Below, piece by piece: positions 55,367 to 64,000 of a stretch of DNA of 64,000 nt. Source of the stretch: Borrelia anserina Es (GTDB lineage Bacteria; Spirochaetota; Spirochaetia; Borreliales; Borreliaceae); the NCBI RefSeq assembly GCF_001936255.1, contig NZ_CP013704.1, forward strand, positions 682,001-746,000, given 5' to 3'. Under the pieces are notes generated by a model. It saw nothing but the letters and a program-made list of their open reading frames with translations, ran no database searches and was not told where the DNA came from. The position numbers and the translations under genes were made by a program. Within the stretch, counting starts at the first letter, position 1. Each line of letters begins with the position of its first letter.

Positions 55367-57133
55367 ATGGGCAAATTTAATATTAGCATATATGATTCTA
55401 TTGAGAAGCTTTCAAAAGATTCAAGGGCCAAATTAGTAAAAGAGATTAAAAAGAATCTGAGCTTAAATTCTTCAGTATTATCTGAAAATAATTTTCATTA
55501 CTTAGATTCAGGTTCTGCTGTTCAAATTGATGATTTTCTGTCTAAAAAGTTTATGGAAGAATCATTTTGGGTAAGAATATGGGTGTATATTTTAAATTTT
55601 TTCCAAAGAGATAAAACTAAAGAAGAGATTTATAAAGTGCATCTTATAAGAAATTTAGAAAATCATGTTAATGGCATGTACAAAAATCCTGTTATAGATT
55701 TTAGGAAAGGGTATCTACGGGTAGGTTTTATAGAGATGGTTTTTGGACTTTATTGCCATTTAGTGAAACTTAAAGAGTATTTTAAGATGCTGGAGACAGG
55801 CAATATTGTTGAACAAGCAATGTTTGAGGTTATTCAAAATAAGATCCCTGATGCTTTGTTCAGGATGGAAGATTTTTTAGCACTTGAAGAGTATGAACAA
55901 TTCTTGAGAAAAGATAAAAGTCAAAATGAGTTAGAAGAGATTATTAAAGTAAAAATTAGCAATTATATTAATTCAATTCCTGCACAAACTTATGCAGTTG
56001 TAGAAAATATGTTTGAATTTTTTTATGTTTTAAATAGTATTGCGTTTTTTCCTTACAAGTCTTTTTTTGCTTTCTTTAATTTTGAGCTTTTAGACGATAC
56101 AGATAATTTTGATGTTGCAAATCTTGATGGAACAGTTAGTACCAGTTTTGAGAGTGTTGATAAGTATTTTAAGTGTTTTTTTGAGCTTTTGCATGCACTA
56201 AAAGATGTTGAGATAAATGAAGAAGTTTTAAAAAATATTGTTAAGAATTATTTTTTAATAGTGAAATCAAATGATAATGGCATTTTAAGTGAAGAGAATC
56301 TTTTAGAAATTGATTTTATGTTCAAGAGAATTTTGGATATTATGACAAAAATTATTAGCTTGTCAAGAACTTTGCCTTATTTAGATGTTTTTAAAATTTA
56401 TCATGAAAATCCAGTCTTAAAACCCAGGAAGTATGTTCCTTGCTTTGATGTAAGGAGTTTTTATGAAAATGTTTTATTTTTAAATGTTAGTGGTCAACTT
56501 ATTAAAAACTATGCTAAGTCTTTGACGATACTTGTAAATAAAGAGCTTAGAAGCTTAATTAGAAATTATGGTGTTGTTATGGATGTAGAAAATACTCTTT
56601 TTAAAGGGCTGGAAATTGAGTATTCAATTTTTAAAAAGCTTTATTTTTTAAATGAGTTCTTTAGAGACATTTATGATGTAAAAATGATAGAAATATTGCG
56701 CACTGTCAACAATGTAGTACTGATAAACAATACTGATTTGAGAGGTTTATATATTAAACTTGAGAGAGATATAAGTGTACTGAGAAAAGAGGTTTATGAT
56801 TTTTATTTCGAACTTAATGATAAAAAGGAGGAATATGAGAAATATAACAGAGATTATGATGGTGATGATTCTTATAGGGAGAGAATTTTGGAATGGTGTT
56901 TGGAAGAGGTTGGAACTGTTAAAAGGCTAATTTTTAATTTTATGAATTATTTTATTAATCTTAAGGAAAAATATATTGCTCTCTTGGAAAATAATAATGC
57001 TTTTATACAAAGTGCCCTTAATATTTCTCATAAATTATCTACAGGAGATAATCCGAAAATTAGTTTAAGTTATGTTATTAGCAATATTTTATTTATAATT
57101 AAACAAGCTCTTTTTATACTTAGGAATTTATAG
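55367..57133 (+). CDS. Uncharacterised 588-residue helical protein
   Basis: I do not recognise a domain. The protein has no signal peptide. It is rich in Phe, Leu, Asn and Glu, with probable coiled-coil parts around residues 480-520 (acidic, KKEEYEKYNRDYDGDD). A short hydrophobic part near residue 85 (FWVRIWVYILNFF) could be membrane-associated. It is 6 bp before a small membrane protein gene, and the pair may work together. Positional equivalents in Borrelia are hypothetical. Confidence 0.75.
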   Translation: MGKFNISIYDSIEKLSKDSRAKLVKEIKKNLSLNSSVLSENNFHYLDSGSAVQIDDFLSKKFMEESFWVRIWVYILNFFQRDKTKEEIYKVHLIRNLENHVNGMYKNPVIDFRKGYLRVGFIEMVFGLYCHLVKLKEYFKMLETGNIVEQAMFEVIQNKIPDALFRMEDFLALEEYEQFLRKDKSQNELEEIIKVKISNYINSIPAQTYAVVENMFEFFYVLNSIAFFPYKSFFAFFNFELLDDTDNFDVANLDGTVSTSFESVDKYFKCFFELLHALKDVEINEEVLKNIVKNYFLIVKSNDNGILSEENLLEIDFMFKRILDIMTKIISLSRTLPYLDVFKIYHENPVLKPRKYVPCFDVRSFYENVLFLNVSGQLIKNYAKSLTILVNKELRSLIRNYGVVMDVENTLFKGLEIEYSIFKKLYFLNEFFRDIYDVKMIEILRTVNNVVLINNTDLRGLYIKLERDISVLRKEVYDFYFELNDKKEEYEKYNRDYDGDDSYRERILEWCLEEVGTVKRLIFNFMNYFINLKEKYIALLENNNAFIQSALNISHKLSTGDNPKISLSYVISNILFIIKQALFILRNL

Positions 57134-57139
57134 GTTATT

Positions 57140-57463
57140 ATGAAGAATTCTAGTGCAAATGATTTACGTTTATTGTCGGTTTTTATTAGGATTTTAGTAA
57201 TAATTTTGTTTTTTAATTCTGTGCTTAGTTTGTTTATTTTTTTAGCAGGTGCTTATAATGTTTTTATGCCTTCTTTTCAGAAATTTTCACTTGAATTTGC
57301 AATTGTACTGAGTTCTGTTTCCTTTGGACTTGAATTTACTAGATTACTATTATTTTATCTTTTGCAAGGGAAACGGATTAATCATTATATAATTTTAGTG
57401 TTTAGTTTTATTATTTGTTTTTGTGCTTTTTTTATAAAAATTTTTCTTTCTCTTGAAGTTTGA
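57140..57463 (+). CDS. Small membrane protein
   Basis: The 107-residue product has three hydrophobic helices at about 12-34, 50-72 and 82-103, with few charged residues. No motif identifies the function. It is placed 6 bp after the large unknown gene, so the same operon is likely. tRNA genes begin 69 bases later. Confidence 0.7.
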   Translation: MKNSSANDLRLLSVFIRILVIILFFNSVLSLFIFLAGAYNVFMPSFQKFSLEFAIVLSSVSFGLEFTRLLLFYLLQGKRINHYIILVFSFIICFCAFFIKIFLSLEV

Positions 57464-57485
57464 TTAATTTATTTTGATCCTGCTA

Positions 57486-57512
57486 TTGACTAATATATTT
57501 TATTTTTATAAA
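57486..57512 (+). promoter_or_regulatory. Promoter for the tRNA-Thr-tRNA-Tyr pair
   Basis: TTGACT (57486-57491), a short 15-base spacer and TATAAA (57507-57512) lie 20 bases before tRNA-Thr. TTGACT is the best -35 in the gap. The spacing is below the optimum, so the assignment is tentative. Confidence 0.45.
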
Positions 57513-57532
57513 CTAACCATTAGCTTTATTGT

Positions 57533-57607
57533 GCCGACTTAGCTTAGCTGGCTTAGAGCAGTGGTCTTGTAAACCACAGGTCGTCGGTTCGAGTCCGACA
57601 GTCGGCT
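57533..57607 (+). tRNA. tRNA-Thr (anticodon UGU)
   Basis: Acceptor GCCGACT pairs with AGTCGGC. Anticodon stem GTGGT/ACCAC encloses CTTGTAA (anticodon TGT) and the T-loop is TTCGAGT. Discriminator is T. CCA is not encoded. Confidence 0.97.
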
Positions 57608-57611
57608 TTAT

Positions 57612-57693
57612 GGGGCGGTACCGAAGTGGTTAACCGGGGCAGACTGTAAATCTGTTGGCGTTGCCTACGTGGGTTCGAATCCCACCCTCCCCA
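57612..57693 (+). tRNA. tRNA-Tyr (anticodon GUA)
   Basis: Class II tRNA of 82 bases with a long variable arm (TTGGCGTTGCCTACGT region). Anticodon loop CTGTAAA between GCAGA and TCTGT gives GTA. T-loop TTCGAAT is standard. Acceptor arms GGGGCGG and CCTCCCC pair except for one C-T opposition at position 5-68. Discriminator is A and CCA is not encoded. Confidence 0.97.
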
Positions 57694-57912
57694 ATTTGGA
57701 GTTATGATTTGTGTAAATTTCGTATGAGGTTTGATTTTTTTTCTTAATTCTTTGGGATGTAATTTTAATGTTATGTTTTTTGAGTATTTTGGCATTCATT
57801 TTAATGGGCTTTTAGTTAATCTTTATAATTTGTATTTGTAGAGATAATGTGCTTATTTAATTGAGGGCATGGAAGTGGGATTTTTTTCTTTTTAAATAGA
57901 TTTTGAGTTCTT

Positions 57913-58947
57913 ATGATAATGAGAAAGATTTTCATTTTCCTTTGTGTTTTGTTTATTATTTGCTCTGCCTCAGCAGTTTTTTTATGTTTCTTAAATTCTT
58001 CTCCTTTAAAGTCTGATTTGGTATATGAATTTGAAGTTCAAAAGGGATGGGGAGTAAAAAAAATTGCTTGGGAACTTAAGAAGAAAGGATTAATTAGGTC
58101 TGACAAACTATTAATAGCCATTTCCTATCTTTTTGGTAGTGATAAAAATTTTAGGGATGGTAAATATTTGATCAATGGTAATTGTTCAACTTTTGATGTT
58201 TATAAAGAATTTTTGAAAGGTAGACCTATACTCCCCATTAATATTACCATACCCGAGGGGTATACGGGTAGGAGAATAGCTTTAAAACTTCATGAATTAG
58301 GCATTATTAGTGATGTGCATAGTTTTATTAATTTAATAAATGATGTTGAGTTTATTAGTAAACTTGGACTTAGTTATAATTCTCTTGAAGGTTTTTTATT
58401 TCCAGATACTTATAAATTTTATAAGGATATGGATATGAGAGAAATAATTCAAATTTTTGTTGGCAATTTTTTTAGCAAACTTGGTTCTATTGGTATAGAG
58501 CGTAAGGCTTATTCTAGTGAAGAGCTTTATAATAAAGTGATAGTTGCTTCTATTGTTGAGCGTGAATATAGAGTTAAGAGTGAAGCACCAATAATGGCAT
58601 CTGTTTTTTATAATAGGATAAAGTCTGATATGGCATTACAGTCTTGTGCTACAATTGAATATATTATTACTGAAGAATTAAGGAAACCCCATCCTGAGAG
58701 AATTTATTTTGCAGATTTAGAGATTAATTCTGTGTATAATACCTATATTAATAAAGGTTATCCTCCAAGTCCAATTTCTAACGCTGGTATTGTATCTTTA
58801 AAGGCGGCTTTTTTCCCTGATAATACAAATTATTTATTTTTTGTTGTGAAAGATCCAAAGATAGGAACTCATAAGTTTTCTTCAGATTATAGTGATCATC
58901 TACTAGCTGCAAATAGTTATATTCGTAATTTTATTACTAAGGATTAG
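57913..58947 (+). CDS. mltG: Endolytic murein transglycosylase MltG (YceG-like)
   Basis: Cuts nascent peptidoglycan strands and sets glycan length. The 344-residue product has an N-terminal membrane helix (about 7-27), then a LysM-like region and a catalytic domain with LEGFLFPDTYKF near 157, VASIVEREYR (catalytic Glu) near 213, and SVYNTYINKGYPPSPISNAG, seen as NTYINKGYPP and ISNAG. Two ATGs, 57913 and 57919, are possible. It precedes dnaG and rpoD, with a weak ribosome site. Confidence 0.93.
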   Translation: MIMRKIFIFLCVLFIICSASAVFLCFLNSSPLKSDLVYEFEVQKGWGVKKIAWELKKKGLIRSDKLLIAISYLFGSDKNFRDGKYLINGNCSTFDVYKEFLKGRPILPINITIPEGYTGRRIALKLHELGIISDVHSFINLINDVEFISKLGLSYNSLEGFLFPDTYKFYKDMDMREIIQIFVGNFFSKLGSIGIERKAYSSEELYNKVIVASIVEREYRVKSEAPIMASVFYNRIKSDMALQSCATIEYIITEELRKPHPERIYFADLEINSVYNTYINKGYPPSPISNAGIVSLKAAFFPDNTNYLFFVVKDPKIGTHKFSSDYSDHLLAANSYIRNFITKD

Positions 58948-58953
58948 AAAAGT

Positions 58954-60726
58954 ATGGAATATGCTAAGGTTATAGATTTGATTAGACAGAGAGTTGATAT
59001 TGTATCTTTAATAGGCGAACGTGTTAGATTGGTTAAATCGGGATCATCTTACAAAGGGCTTTGTCCTTTTCATGCTGAAAAGACACCTTCTTTTTCTATA
59101 ACTCCTGCCCAGGGACTTTTTTATTGTTTTGGATGTAAAAAGGGAGGAGATGCTATAAAATTTTTGATGGATATTGAAAAGCTTGGTTATAATGATGCTA
59201 TTAAGTCTTTATGCAGTAGGATAGGTATTGCATATGATGATATTAAGAAAAATAAGTCAGCTAGGGGTAAAACTCAAGATGAATCACTAACTTCAAAAAT
59301 ATATGATTTGAACTTTAAATTGATTAAGACCTTTTTATTTTTTTTAAATAATAGTCAAATAGTTTTGAATTATATTTTGCAGGAGAGAAAGATATCTAGA
59401 GAAGTTATTGATTTATTTAGTATTGGTTATTTGCAATACGATGTTTTAGATAAGTGGAGTTTTTATGATTTTTTGCTTTCAAAAGGATATTCTGATGAAT
59501 TTTTGTGTAAAAGCGGTTTATTTTCAAAAAGAAAACGAAGATTTTCAATTTTGTCTGGAAGATTGATTTTTCCAATCAGAGATTTTAAAGGAAATGTGGT
59601 AGGCTTTGGAGGTAGGGATTTAGGTAAAGATAGTAAGATTAAGTATATTAATTCAAGTGAGACAGAGATTTTTAAAAAAAGGGAATTGCTTTATGGACTT
59701 TATGAAGGCTTGTCTGTAATCAAGGAAAGTAAATCTGTAATTTTGACAGAGGGTTACATAGACGTTCTTTCCTTTTTTACTGCTGGCATAAAAGTTGCGG
59801 TTTCTACGCTTGGTACTTCTTTTTCAAAGGAGCATCTTGCTTTAATTAGGAGATATGCAAATAAGATAATAATGTGTTTTGATGGTGATGATGCTGGGCT
59901 TTTGGCTACCTTTAAAGCTTATCAAATTTGTTTGCCGTTTGATGTCGATGTTAGTGTGATTAAAATGCAGTATGGGATTGATCCAGCAGATGTTTTAAAG
60001 AATGAGGGTGCTTCTGCCTTAAAGAGTATGCTCAATGATAGCTGTGATGCTTTTGAATATCTTTTGGAGGGATATTCAGGTAAATATGATTTAACTAAAA
60101 CAATAGATTTGAATAGTATGATTGGATTGTTCATAAATTTGATAAGTTTTTCAAGTACTAATACGCAAAGGGATATTCTTTTAGGAAAACTTGAGAGAAA
60201 AGTGGGTATTAAGTTAGAGACTTTAAGAGCAGATTATTATAGTATGAGGGAAAAGAATGTGATTGTGAATTACAAGAGAAATACATGTTCTTATGAAGTA
60301 AACACTTATGAAAGATATTTATTAATTGCCTTATTGAAAGACTTTAATTATTTTACTATAATAAGGCGTAATATTAGTGATAGTGACTTATATGACGTTA
60401 ATGTAAAAAAAATTTTTGTGTGTTTTGAGGACCTATTTGAAAATAATAAAGGTTTTTCATTGCTTAATTTAAAAGAATTATTAAAAAATAAGTATGATGT
60501 TAGTGAAGTTTTTTTTGAAAATATGCTGCAAGTAGAGTTTGAAGTAGATGATGAGATGGTTAAGCAAATTTTATTTGCAATTAAAAAGAGAAGAGTGGAG
60601 AATCGAATTTTAGTATTTAAAGAAATGAGCAAGGATAGTTTTTCGATAGATGCTAAAACCCAAATAAGAGAATTGATGTTTTTAAATATGCAACGAGAAA
60701 ACTTGAGGATATGTTTGAATGAATAG
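58954..60726 (+). CDS. dnaG: DNA primase DnaG
   Basis: Makes RNA primers at the replication fork. The 590-residue product starts with a CHC2 zinc domain ([11 protein letters not shown] and [11 protein letters not shown]), and then has the TOPRIM core with [12 protein letters not shown] and [12 protein letters not shown]. The C-terminal region interacts with DnaB helicase in other bacteria. It overlaps rpoD by eight bases, the classical dnaG-rpoD order. Confidence 0.96.
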   Translation: MEYAKVIDLIRQRVDIVSLIGERVRLVKSGSSYKGLCPFHAEKTPSFSITPAQGLFYCFGCKKGGDAIKFLMDIEKLGYNDAIKSLCSRIGIAYDDIKKNKSARGKTQDESLTSKIYDLNFKLIKTFLFFLNNSQIVLNYILQERKISREVIDLFSIGYLQYDVLDKWSFYDFLLSKGYSDEFLCKSGLFSKRKRRFSILSGRLIFPIRDFKGNVVGFGGRDLGKDSKIKYINSSETEIFKKRELLYGLYEGLSVIKESKSVILTEGYIDVLSFFTAGIKVAVSTLGTSFSKEHLALIRRYANKIIMCFDGDDAGLLATFKAYQICLPFDVDVSVIKMQYGIDPADVLKNEGASALKSMLNDSCDAFEYLLEGYSGKYDLTKTIDLNSMIGLFINLISFSSTNTQRDILLGKLERKVGIKLETLRADYYSMREKNVIVNYKRNTCSYEVNTYERYLLIALLKDFNYFTIIRRNISDSDLYDVNVKKIFVCFEDLFENNKGFSLLNLKELLKNKYDVSEVFFENMLQVEFEVDDEMVKQILFAIKKRRVENRILVFKEMSKDSFSIDAKTQIRELMFLNMQRENLRICLNE

Positions 60727-62611
60727 TGTAGAAAGTAAAGATTTGCAGGCTTTTAAGAAGAAGAATTCAAAGATAATAAGGACTATTTTAAGTTATTTGA
60801 GAGACAAAAAGACAATTACATTTGAAGAATTATCTACCTTTTTATCAGGAGATATGTTAGAACCTGAAAATATTGATTATATTTATGGAGTTCTTGAGAA
60901 TGAGGGAATAAGTTTGATTAATGAGAAGGCGGATTCAGATATCTGTGATATTGATGAGTTAGGTGATGTAAGTAAACTTGATAATCAGTGTATGATATTG
61001 GATGATGTTATTCATAGTGATGATGAAATTGATGATAAATTAGATGAATTTGATGATGAGACTTTAGATAAGGAAGATTTTAGTTCGGGATATATTAAGA
61101 GTAGCTTATTGAAAGATAGTAATTCTGAAGATCCGATAAGACTTTACTTAAAAGAAATAGGAAAGGAATTTTTATTAACTGGGAATCAAGAGGTTGAGCT
61201 TGCAAAGCAAATGGATTCTGGCGAGAACATAATTGAAAATATTCTTAAAAATGAAGGACTGGTTATAGAAAATTATTATAATTTATTTAATGCTATTTAT
61301 TCAAGAGTAGATAAGGAAGAGTTTTTTAAAAAAGAAAAGGAAAGAGAAAGAGATAATAATTTTGATTATTATAACAAAAAAAAAAGAATCACTTCTTTTT
61401 ATAAGGTTTCATTAAAGCCATTTCAAGATTGTTTAGTAAGATATATTGAAAAGAAACATAGATTGTATGAGCTTGGAGAAGATATTTTTGAAGAGAGTAT
61501 TACTAAAGAAAGATTATATATAAAAGAGATGCTTAAGTCTGTTCCTTTATATCAAGAGGAATTACGCATTTTTTCAGATGATTACATTGATTCTGCTACC
61601 AAAATAAAGGATTTAAAGAGACAACAAAAGTCCATATTGGATAGATTAAAGGTTGATAAAGTAAGGAATCTTAGAATTCTTGGGAGAGATTTAGCTATTC
61701 CTGAGAGGCGGGAGAGGATAGAGAAATCTCTCAATATTCGAGAAGATCTTATTAAAGAGCAAATTACAGAAGCTCAACTTGCTCAAAAGGAGCTTGAGAG
61801 AATTGAGATGTATTATGAATATCCGATGGATAAAATAATAAGTATGTCGGAAGAAATTCTTAAGGGCAAGCAGATGATGCAGCATGCAAAAGATCAGCTG
61901 ATTAAAGCTAACTTAAGGCTTGTGGTAAGTATTGCTAAAAAGTATGCTAATAGAGGATTACATTTCTTTGATCTTGTTCAAGAGGGCAATATTGGCTTAA
62001 TTAAAGCAGTTGAGAAATTTGAGTATAAGCGGGGCTTTAAGTTTTCTACTTATGCTACATGGTGGATTCGTCAAGCAATAACGAGATCAATTTCAGATCA
62101 GGCACGTACTATTCGTGTGCCTGTACATATGATTGAGCAGATAAATAGGCTGAATAGAGAAACAAGGTACTTAGTTCAAGTTTTAGGTAAAGATCCTACG
62201 GATGAGGAGTTATCAGCTAGACTTGGGTGGGATCTTAAAAAGGTGAAAACTGTCAAAAATGTTTCAAGAGAGCCCGTTTCTCTTGAAACACCAATTGGGG
62301 AGGAAGAAGATTCTGTTCTTAGTGATTTTATTGAGGATAGGGCAATCAAAAATCCTGCGAAACACACATCTTTTGTGGTATTGCAAGATCAGATAAGGTC
62401 AGTTCTTGGTACTCTTCCAGAGAGAGAACAGGAAGTTGTTAAGATGAGATTTGGACTTGAAGATGGGTATTCTTTAACCCTTGAAGAAGTTGGACTGCAT
62501 TTTAACGTTACAAGAGAGAGAATTAGACAGATTGAGTCTAAGGCTTTAAGGCGTCTTAAAAATCCTAAGAAAACTCAAAAACTTAAAGATTATTTAGAAG
62601 ATTTAAATTGA
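60719..62611 (+). CDS. rpoD: Primary sigma factor RpoD (sigma-70)
   Basis: Directs RNA polymerase to housekeeping promoters with -35 TTGACA and -10 TATAAT-like boxes. The 630-residue product has an acidic N-terminal region 1.1, a non-conserved part, and region 2 with [32 protein letters not shown], shown as [11 protein letters not shown] and [12 protein letters not shown]. Region 3 and the region 4.2 helix-turn-helix [18 protein letters not shown] end it. GAGGA upstream of the ATG is spaced well. Confidence 0.97.
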   Translation: MNSVESKDLQAFKKKNSKIIRTILSYLRDKKTITFEELSTFLSGDMLEPENIDYIYGVLENEGISLINEKADSDICDIDELGDVSKLDNQCMILDDVIHSDDEIDDKLDEFDDETLDKEDFSSGYIKSSLLKDSNSEDPIRLYLKEIGKEFLLTGNQEVELAKQMDSGENIIENILKNEGLVIENYYNLFNAIYSRVDKEEFFKKEKERERDNNFDYYNKKKRITSFYKVSLKPFQDCLVRYIEKKHRLYELGEDIFEESITKERLYIKEMLKSVPLYQEELRIFSDDYIDSATKIKDLKRQQKSILDRLKVDKVRNLRILGRDLAIPERRERIEKSLNIREDLIKEQITEAQLAQKELERIEMYYEYPMDKIISMSEEILKGKQMMQHAKDQLIKANLRLVVSIAKKYANRGLHFFDLVQEGNIGLIKAVEKFEYKRGFKFSTYATWWIRQAITRSISDQARTIRVPVHMIEQINRLNRETRYLVQVLGKDPTDEELSARLGWDLKKVKTVKNVSREPVSLETPIGEEEDSVLSDFIEDRAIKNPAKHTSFVVLQDQIRSVLGTLPEREQEVVKMRFGLEDGYSLTLEEVGLHFNVTRERIRQIESKALRRLKNPKKTQKLKDYLEDLN

Positions 62612-62625
62612 TAGGAGGAGACTTT

Positions 62626-63384
62626 ATGGAAAGTAATATTGATGTATTGAAGAATCTTGAGGGCATATATAAAGCTAAGTTTGAGCTTGAAGAAAGGCAA
62701 AAAAATATTCCTAAATATTTGCAAACCAAGAAGGCTCAAATTGATGGACTTATTGAGACTCTTGCAGAATTACAGTTCAAATTTCAAGAGTATCAAAAAG
62801 AAGATGCATCTTTGAAATTAGATATTCAAGACATTAATGTTCGAAAGAGTAAGGCAGAAGAGAAAATTGATAGCATTAAAACTCAAAGGGAATATGAAGC
62901 TCTTGAGAAGGAATTGCAGACTATTATCGATGATGAAGTTACTATTAGAAAAAAAATGACACATATTACTGGACTTAAGACAAAGGTGGATAGAGAAATA
63001 GTTGATATTAAGAGTAAGCTTGAAGTTGAGCAGGGTATTTATGCTACTGAGAGTAATGATCTTGAAAATGAGCTTTCAGAGATTTTAAAAAAGCTTGATT
63101 CTATAAGGGATGAAGAGGAAAAATATGCTTCTCGAATGGATGAGGACTTTTTGTTTAAATTTCAAAGAATTATTAAAAATAAATCCAATGGGGTTGTGCC
63201 TTTAATTGAAAATGTTTGTAAAGGTTGCCATATGATACTTCCTATTGAGTTTGCAAATAAGGTAAGGCGTGAACCAGATGATATTAATTTTTGTCCTTAT
63301 TGTAGTAGAATACTTTATTACCAAGATAGGTTTGAAGTTGGCTTAGACATGGTTCCTGGTGGTTTGGCAGATCTTATAGAGTAA
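62626..63384 (+). CDS. Coiled-coil protein with a C-terminal zinc ribbon
   Basis: The product of about 252 residues is mainly a long coiled coil (about 5-190, heavy in Lys and Glu). It ends in a C4 zinc ribbon with CKGCHMILP and CPYCSRILYY. This architecture (CT398/CdsZ-like) occurs next to rpoD or rnpB in many bacteria. The role is not settled. ATG 62626 is supported by TAGGAGGAG. RNase P RNA follows after 20 bases. Confidence 0.88.
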   Translation: MESNIDVLKNLEGIYKAKFELEERQKNIPKYLQTKKAQIDGLIETLAELQFKFQEYQKEDASLKLDIQDINVRKSKAEEKIDSIKTQREYEALEKELQTIIDDEVTIRKKMTHITGLKTKVDREIVDIKSKLEVEQGIYATESNDLENELSEILKKLDSIRDEEEKYASRMDEDFLFKFQRIIKNKSNGVVPLIENVCKGCHMILPIEFANKVRREPDDINFCPYCSRILYYQDRFEVGLDMVPGGLADLIE

Positions 63385-63404
63385 AGTTTTTAATTTTGTT
63401 TTTT

Positions 63405-63750
63405 AAGTTGATATCCAGTCATCGCTTAATATACTGAATTAAGTATATTAAGAGGAAAGTCCGAGCTCCAATAAGAGCATAATGCTAGGTAATGCCTAGG
63501 AGTTTGAAGCTTAAGAGAGTGTCACAGAAAATTACCGCCTTCGGGTAAGGGTGAAAAGGTGAGGTAAGAGCTCACCGCTTATTTAGTAATAAATAAGGTC
63601 AAGACAAACCTCATTAGGAGCAAAATCGAGTAAGCAAGCTTCCTTAGCTCTTGAGGGTATGCTTGCGGGTGGATTGCATGATTTTTTCAGTGATGAAAAA
63701 ACAAGATAGATGATGACATAATACAGAATTCGGCTTATGGGTATCAACTT
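63405..63750 (+). ncRNA. rnpB: RNase P RNA (M1 RNA)
   Basis: Ribozyme that makes mature 5' ends of tRNAs. The P1 stem is formed by AAGTTGATATCC (63405-63416) and GGGTATCAACTT at the end. Conserved core segments are GAGGAAAGTCCGAGCTCC, ACAGAAAATTACCGCC and ACAGAATTCGGCTTAT. Length of about 346 fits a bacterial type A RNA. A T-run directly after it (63753-63759) with P1 can serve as terminator. Confidence 0.96.
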
Positions 63751-63772
63751 GATTTTTTTGTAGAGAGTTTTT

Positions 63773-64000
63773 ATGAGGATCAATTATCTGAAGTGTACTT
63801 TTTATTTGATTATAAGTTTGTCACTTTTATTCTTTATTTTTTATATGTTATCTTATTTTAAAGCCTTTTCTAACTCTTATTTAAAGGCAGGACCTACTGA
63901 GGTAAATTTGCTTTTTCTTTGGGATAATAAAGAATATAAGGAAGTAATAGACTATGCTGAGAATGGTCTTAAAAAAAATAGGTTTGACTTTAATCTAAAT
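63773..64000 (+). CDS. Membrane-anchored protein, truncated by the right edge
   Basis: Frame open for 76 codons to the last base. The product starts MRINYLKCTFYLIISLSLLF, a single anchor-like helix (about 7-28), followed by KAGPTEVNLLFLWDNKEYKE and YAENGLKKNRFDFN, the latter with TPR-like texture. It follows rnpB by 22 bases. The C-terminal part, and so any function, is outside the window. Confidence 0.6.
   Translation, partial: MRINYLKCTFYLIISLSLLFFIFYMLSYFKAFSNSYLKAGPTEVNLLFLWDNKEYKEVIDYAENGLKKNRFDFNLN

Noticed and set aside
57553-57795. An 80-residue minus-strand frame over the two tRNA genes, with WDSNPRRQ and CRTRTDDLW in its translation
   Set aside because: This is the well-known false protein made by reading tRNA genes antisense; the tRNA calls explain the sequence fully.
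63583-63783. A 66-residue minus-strand frame at the end of the window
   Set aside because: It lies on the reverse of RNase P RNA, whose conserved core and P1 stem are clear.

Overview
The window is a 64 kb stretch of a Borrelia chromosome (Lyme or relapsing-fever Borrelia). This rests on the very AT-rich sequence, dense coding, and gene order that matches, from memory, the B. burgdorferi block from about BB0648 to BB0714. Diagnostic features are an archaeal-type class I lysyl-tRNA synthetase, a complete mevalonate operon, the flaA-cheA-cheW-cheX-cheY operon, a Dps with a cysteine-rich tail, and the ROK regulator BadR. No rRNA operon, insertion sequence, prophage or CRISPR array is visible. 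I cannot name the species from sequence alone.

Layout. 1-7 kb: a cut-off minus-strand gene, groEL, then yajC-secD-secF. 7-15 kb: a zinc-finger-less DnaJ, a HemW-like protein, rpiA, gpmA, class I lysS, era and small secreted or zinc-ribbon proteins. 15-17.7 kb: an envelope cluster of glycosyltransferase-like protein, N-acetylmuramoyl-L-alanine amidase and GerMN-like lipoprotein. 17.7-23.8 kb: the flagellar sheath protein FlaA with CheA, a CheW-CheR-like fusion, CheX and CheY. 23.8-26.9 kb: a tightly overlapping minus-strand operon of a HAD phosphatase and three uncharacterised proteins, one with a voltage-sensor-like membrane domain and a HAMP-like tail. 27-35 kb: a purine-nucleoside-type ABC importer and two methyl-accepting chemotaxis proteins. 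35-42.6 kb: mnmA and the six-gene mevalonate operon, from HMG-CoA synthase to mevalonate kinase plus type 2 IPP isomerase. 42.8-47.6 kb: tRNA-Val, a CAP-domain protein, Dps, a second EF-G and BadR. 47.7-54 kb: ffh-rpsP-khpA-rimM-trmD-rplS, then coaD-rpmF-acpP-rnc. 54-64 kb: the CCA/poly(A) polymerase, two unknown proteins, tRNA-Thr and tRNA-Tyr, mltG-dnaG-rpoD, a coiled-coil zinc-ribbon protein, RNase P RNA and a truncated membrane protein.

How the genes fit together. Chemosensory receptors, CheA, the CheW fusion, CheX and CheY form most of a chemotaxis pathway that acts on the periplasmic flagella built with FlaA. SecDF-YajC, GroEL and Ffh serve protein export and folding. The mevalonate operon supplies isoprenoid precursors. 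All three tRNA genes lack an encoded CCA end, so the nucleotidyltransferase at 54-55 kb is needed to finish them. RNase P RNA, RNase III, TrmD, RimM, MnmA and Era cover RNA maturation.

The most interesting unexplained items are: the voltage-sensor-like/HAMP protein and its coupled operon; a HemW-like protein without its iron-sulfur cysteines in a lineage thought to use little or no iron; an Ffh with an altered G-domain motif; and several long perfect palindromes or hairpins in intergenic DNA (9.65, 18.79, 35.07, 44.04 and 51.21 kb), with a possible small-RNA gene near 51.3-51.5 kb.
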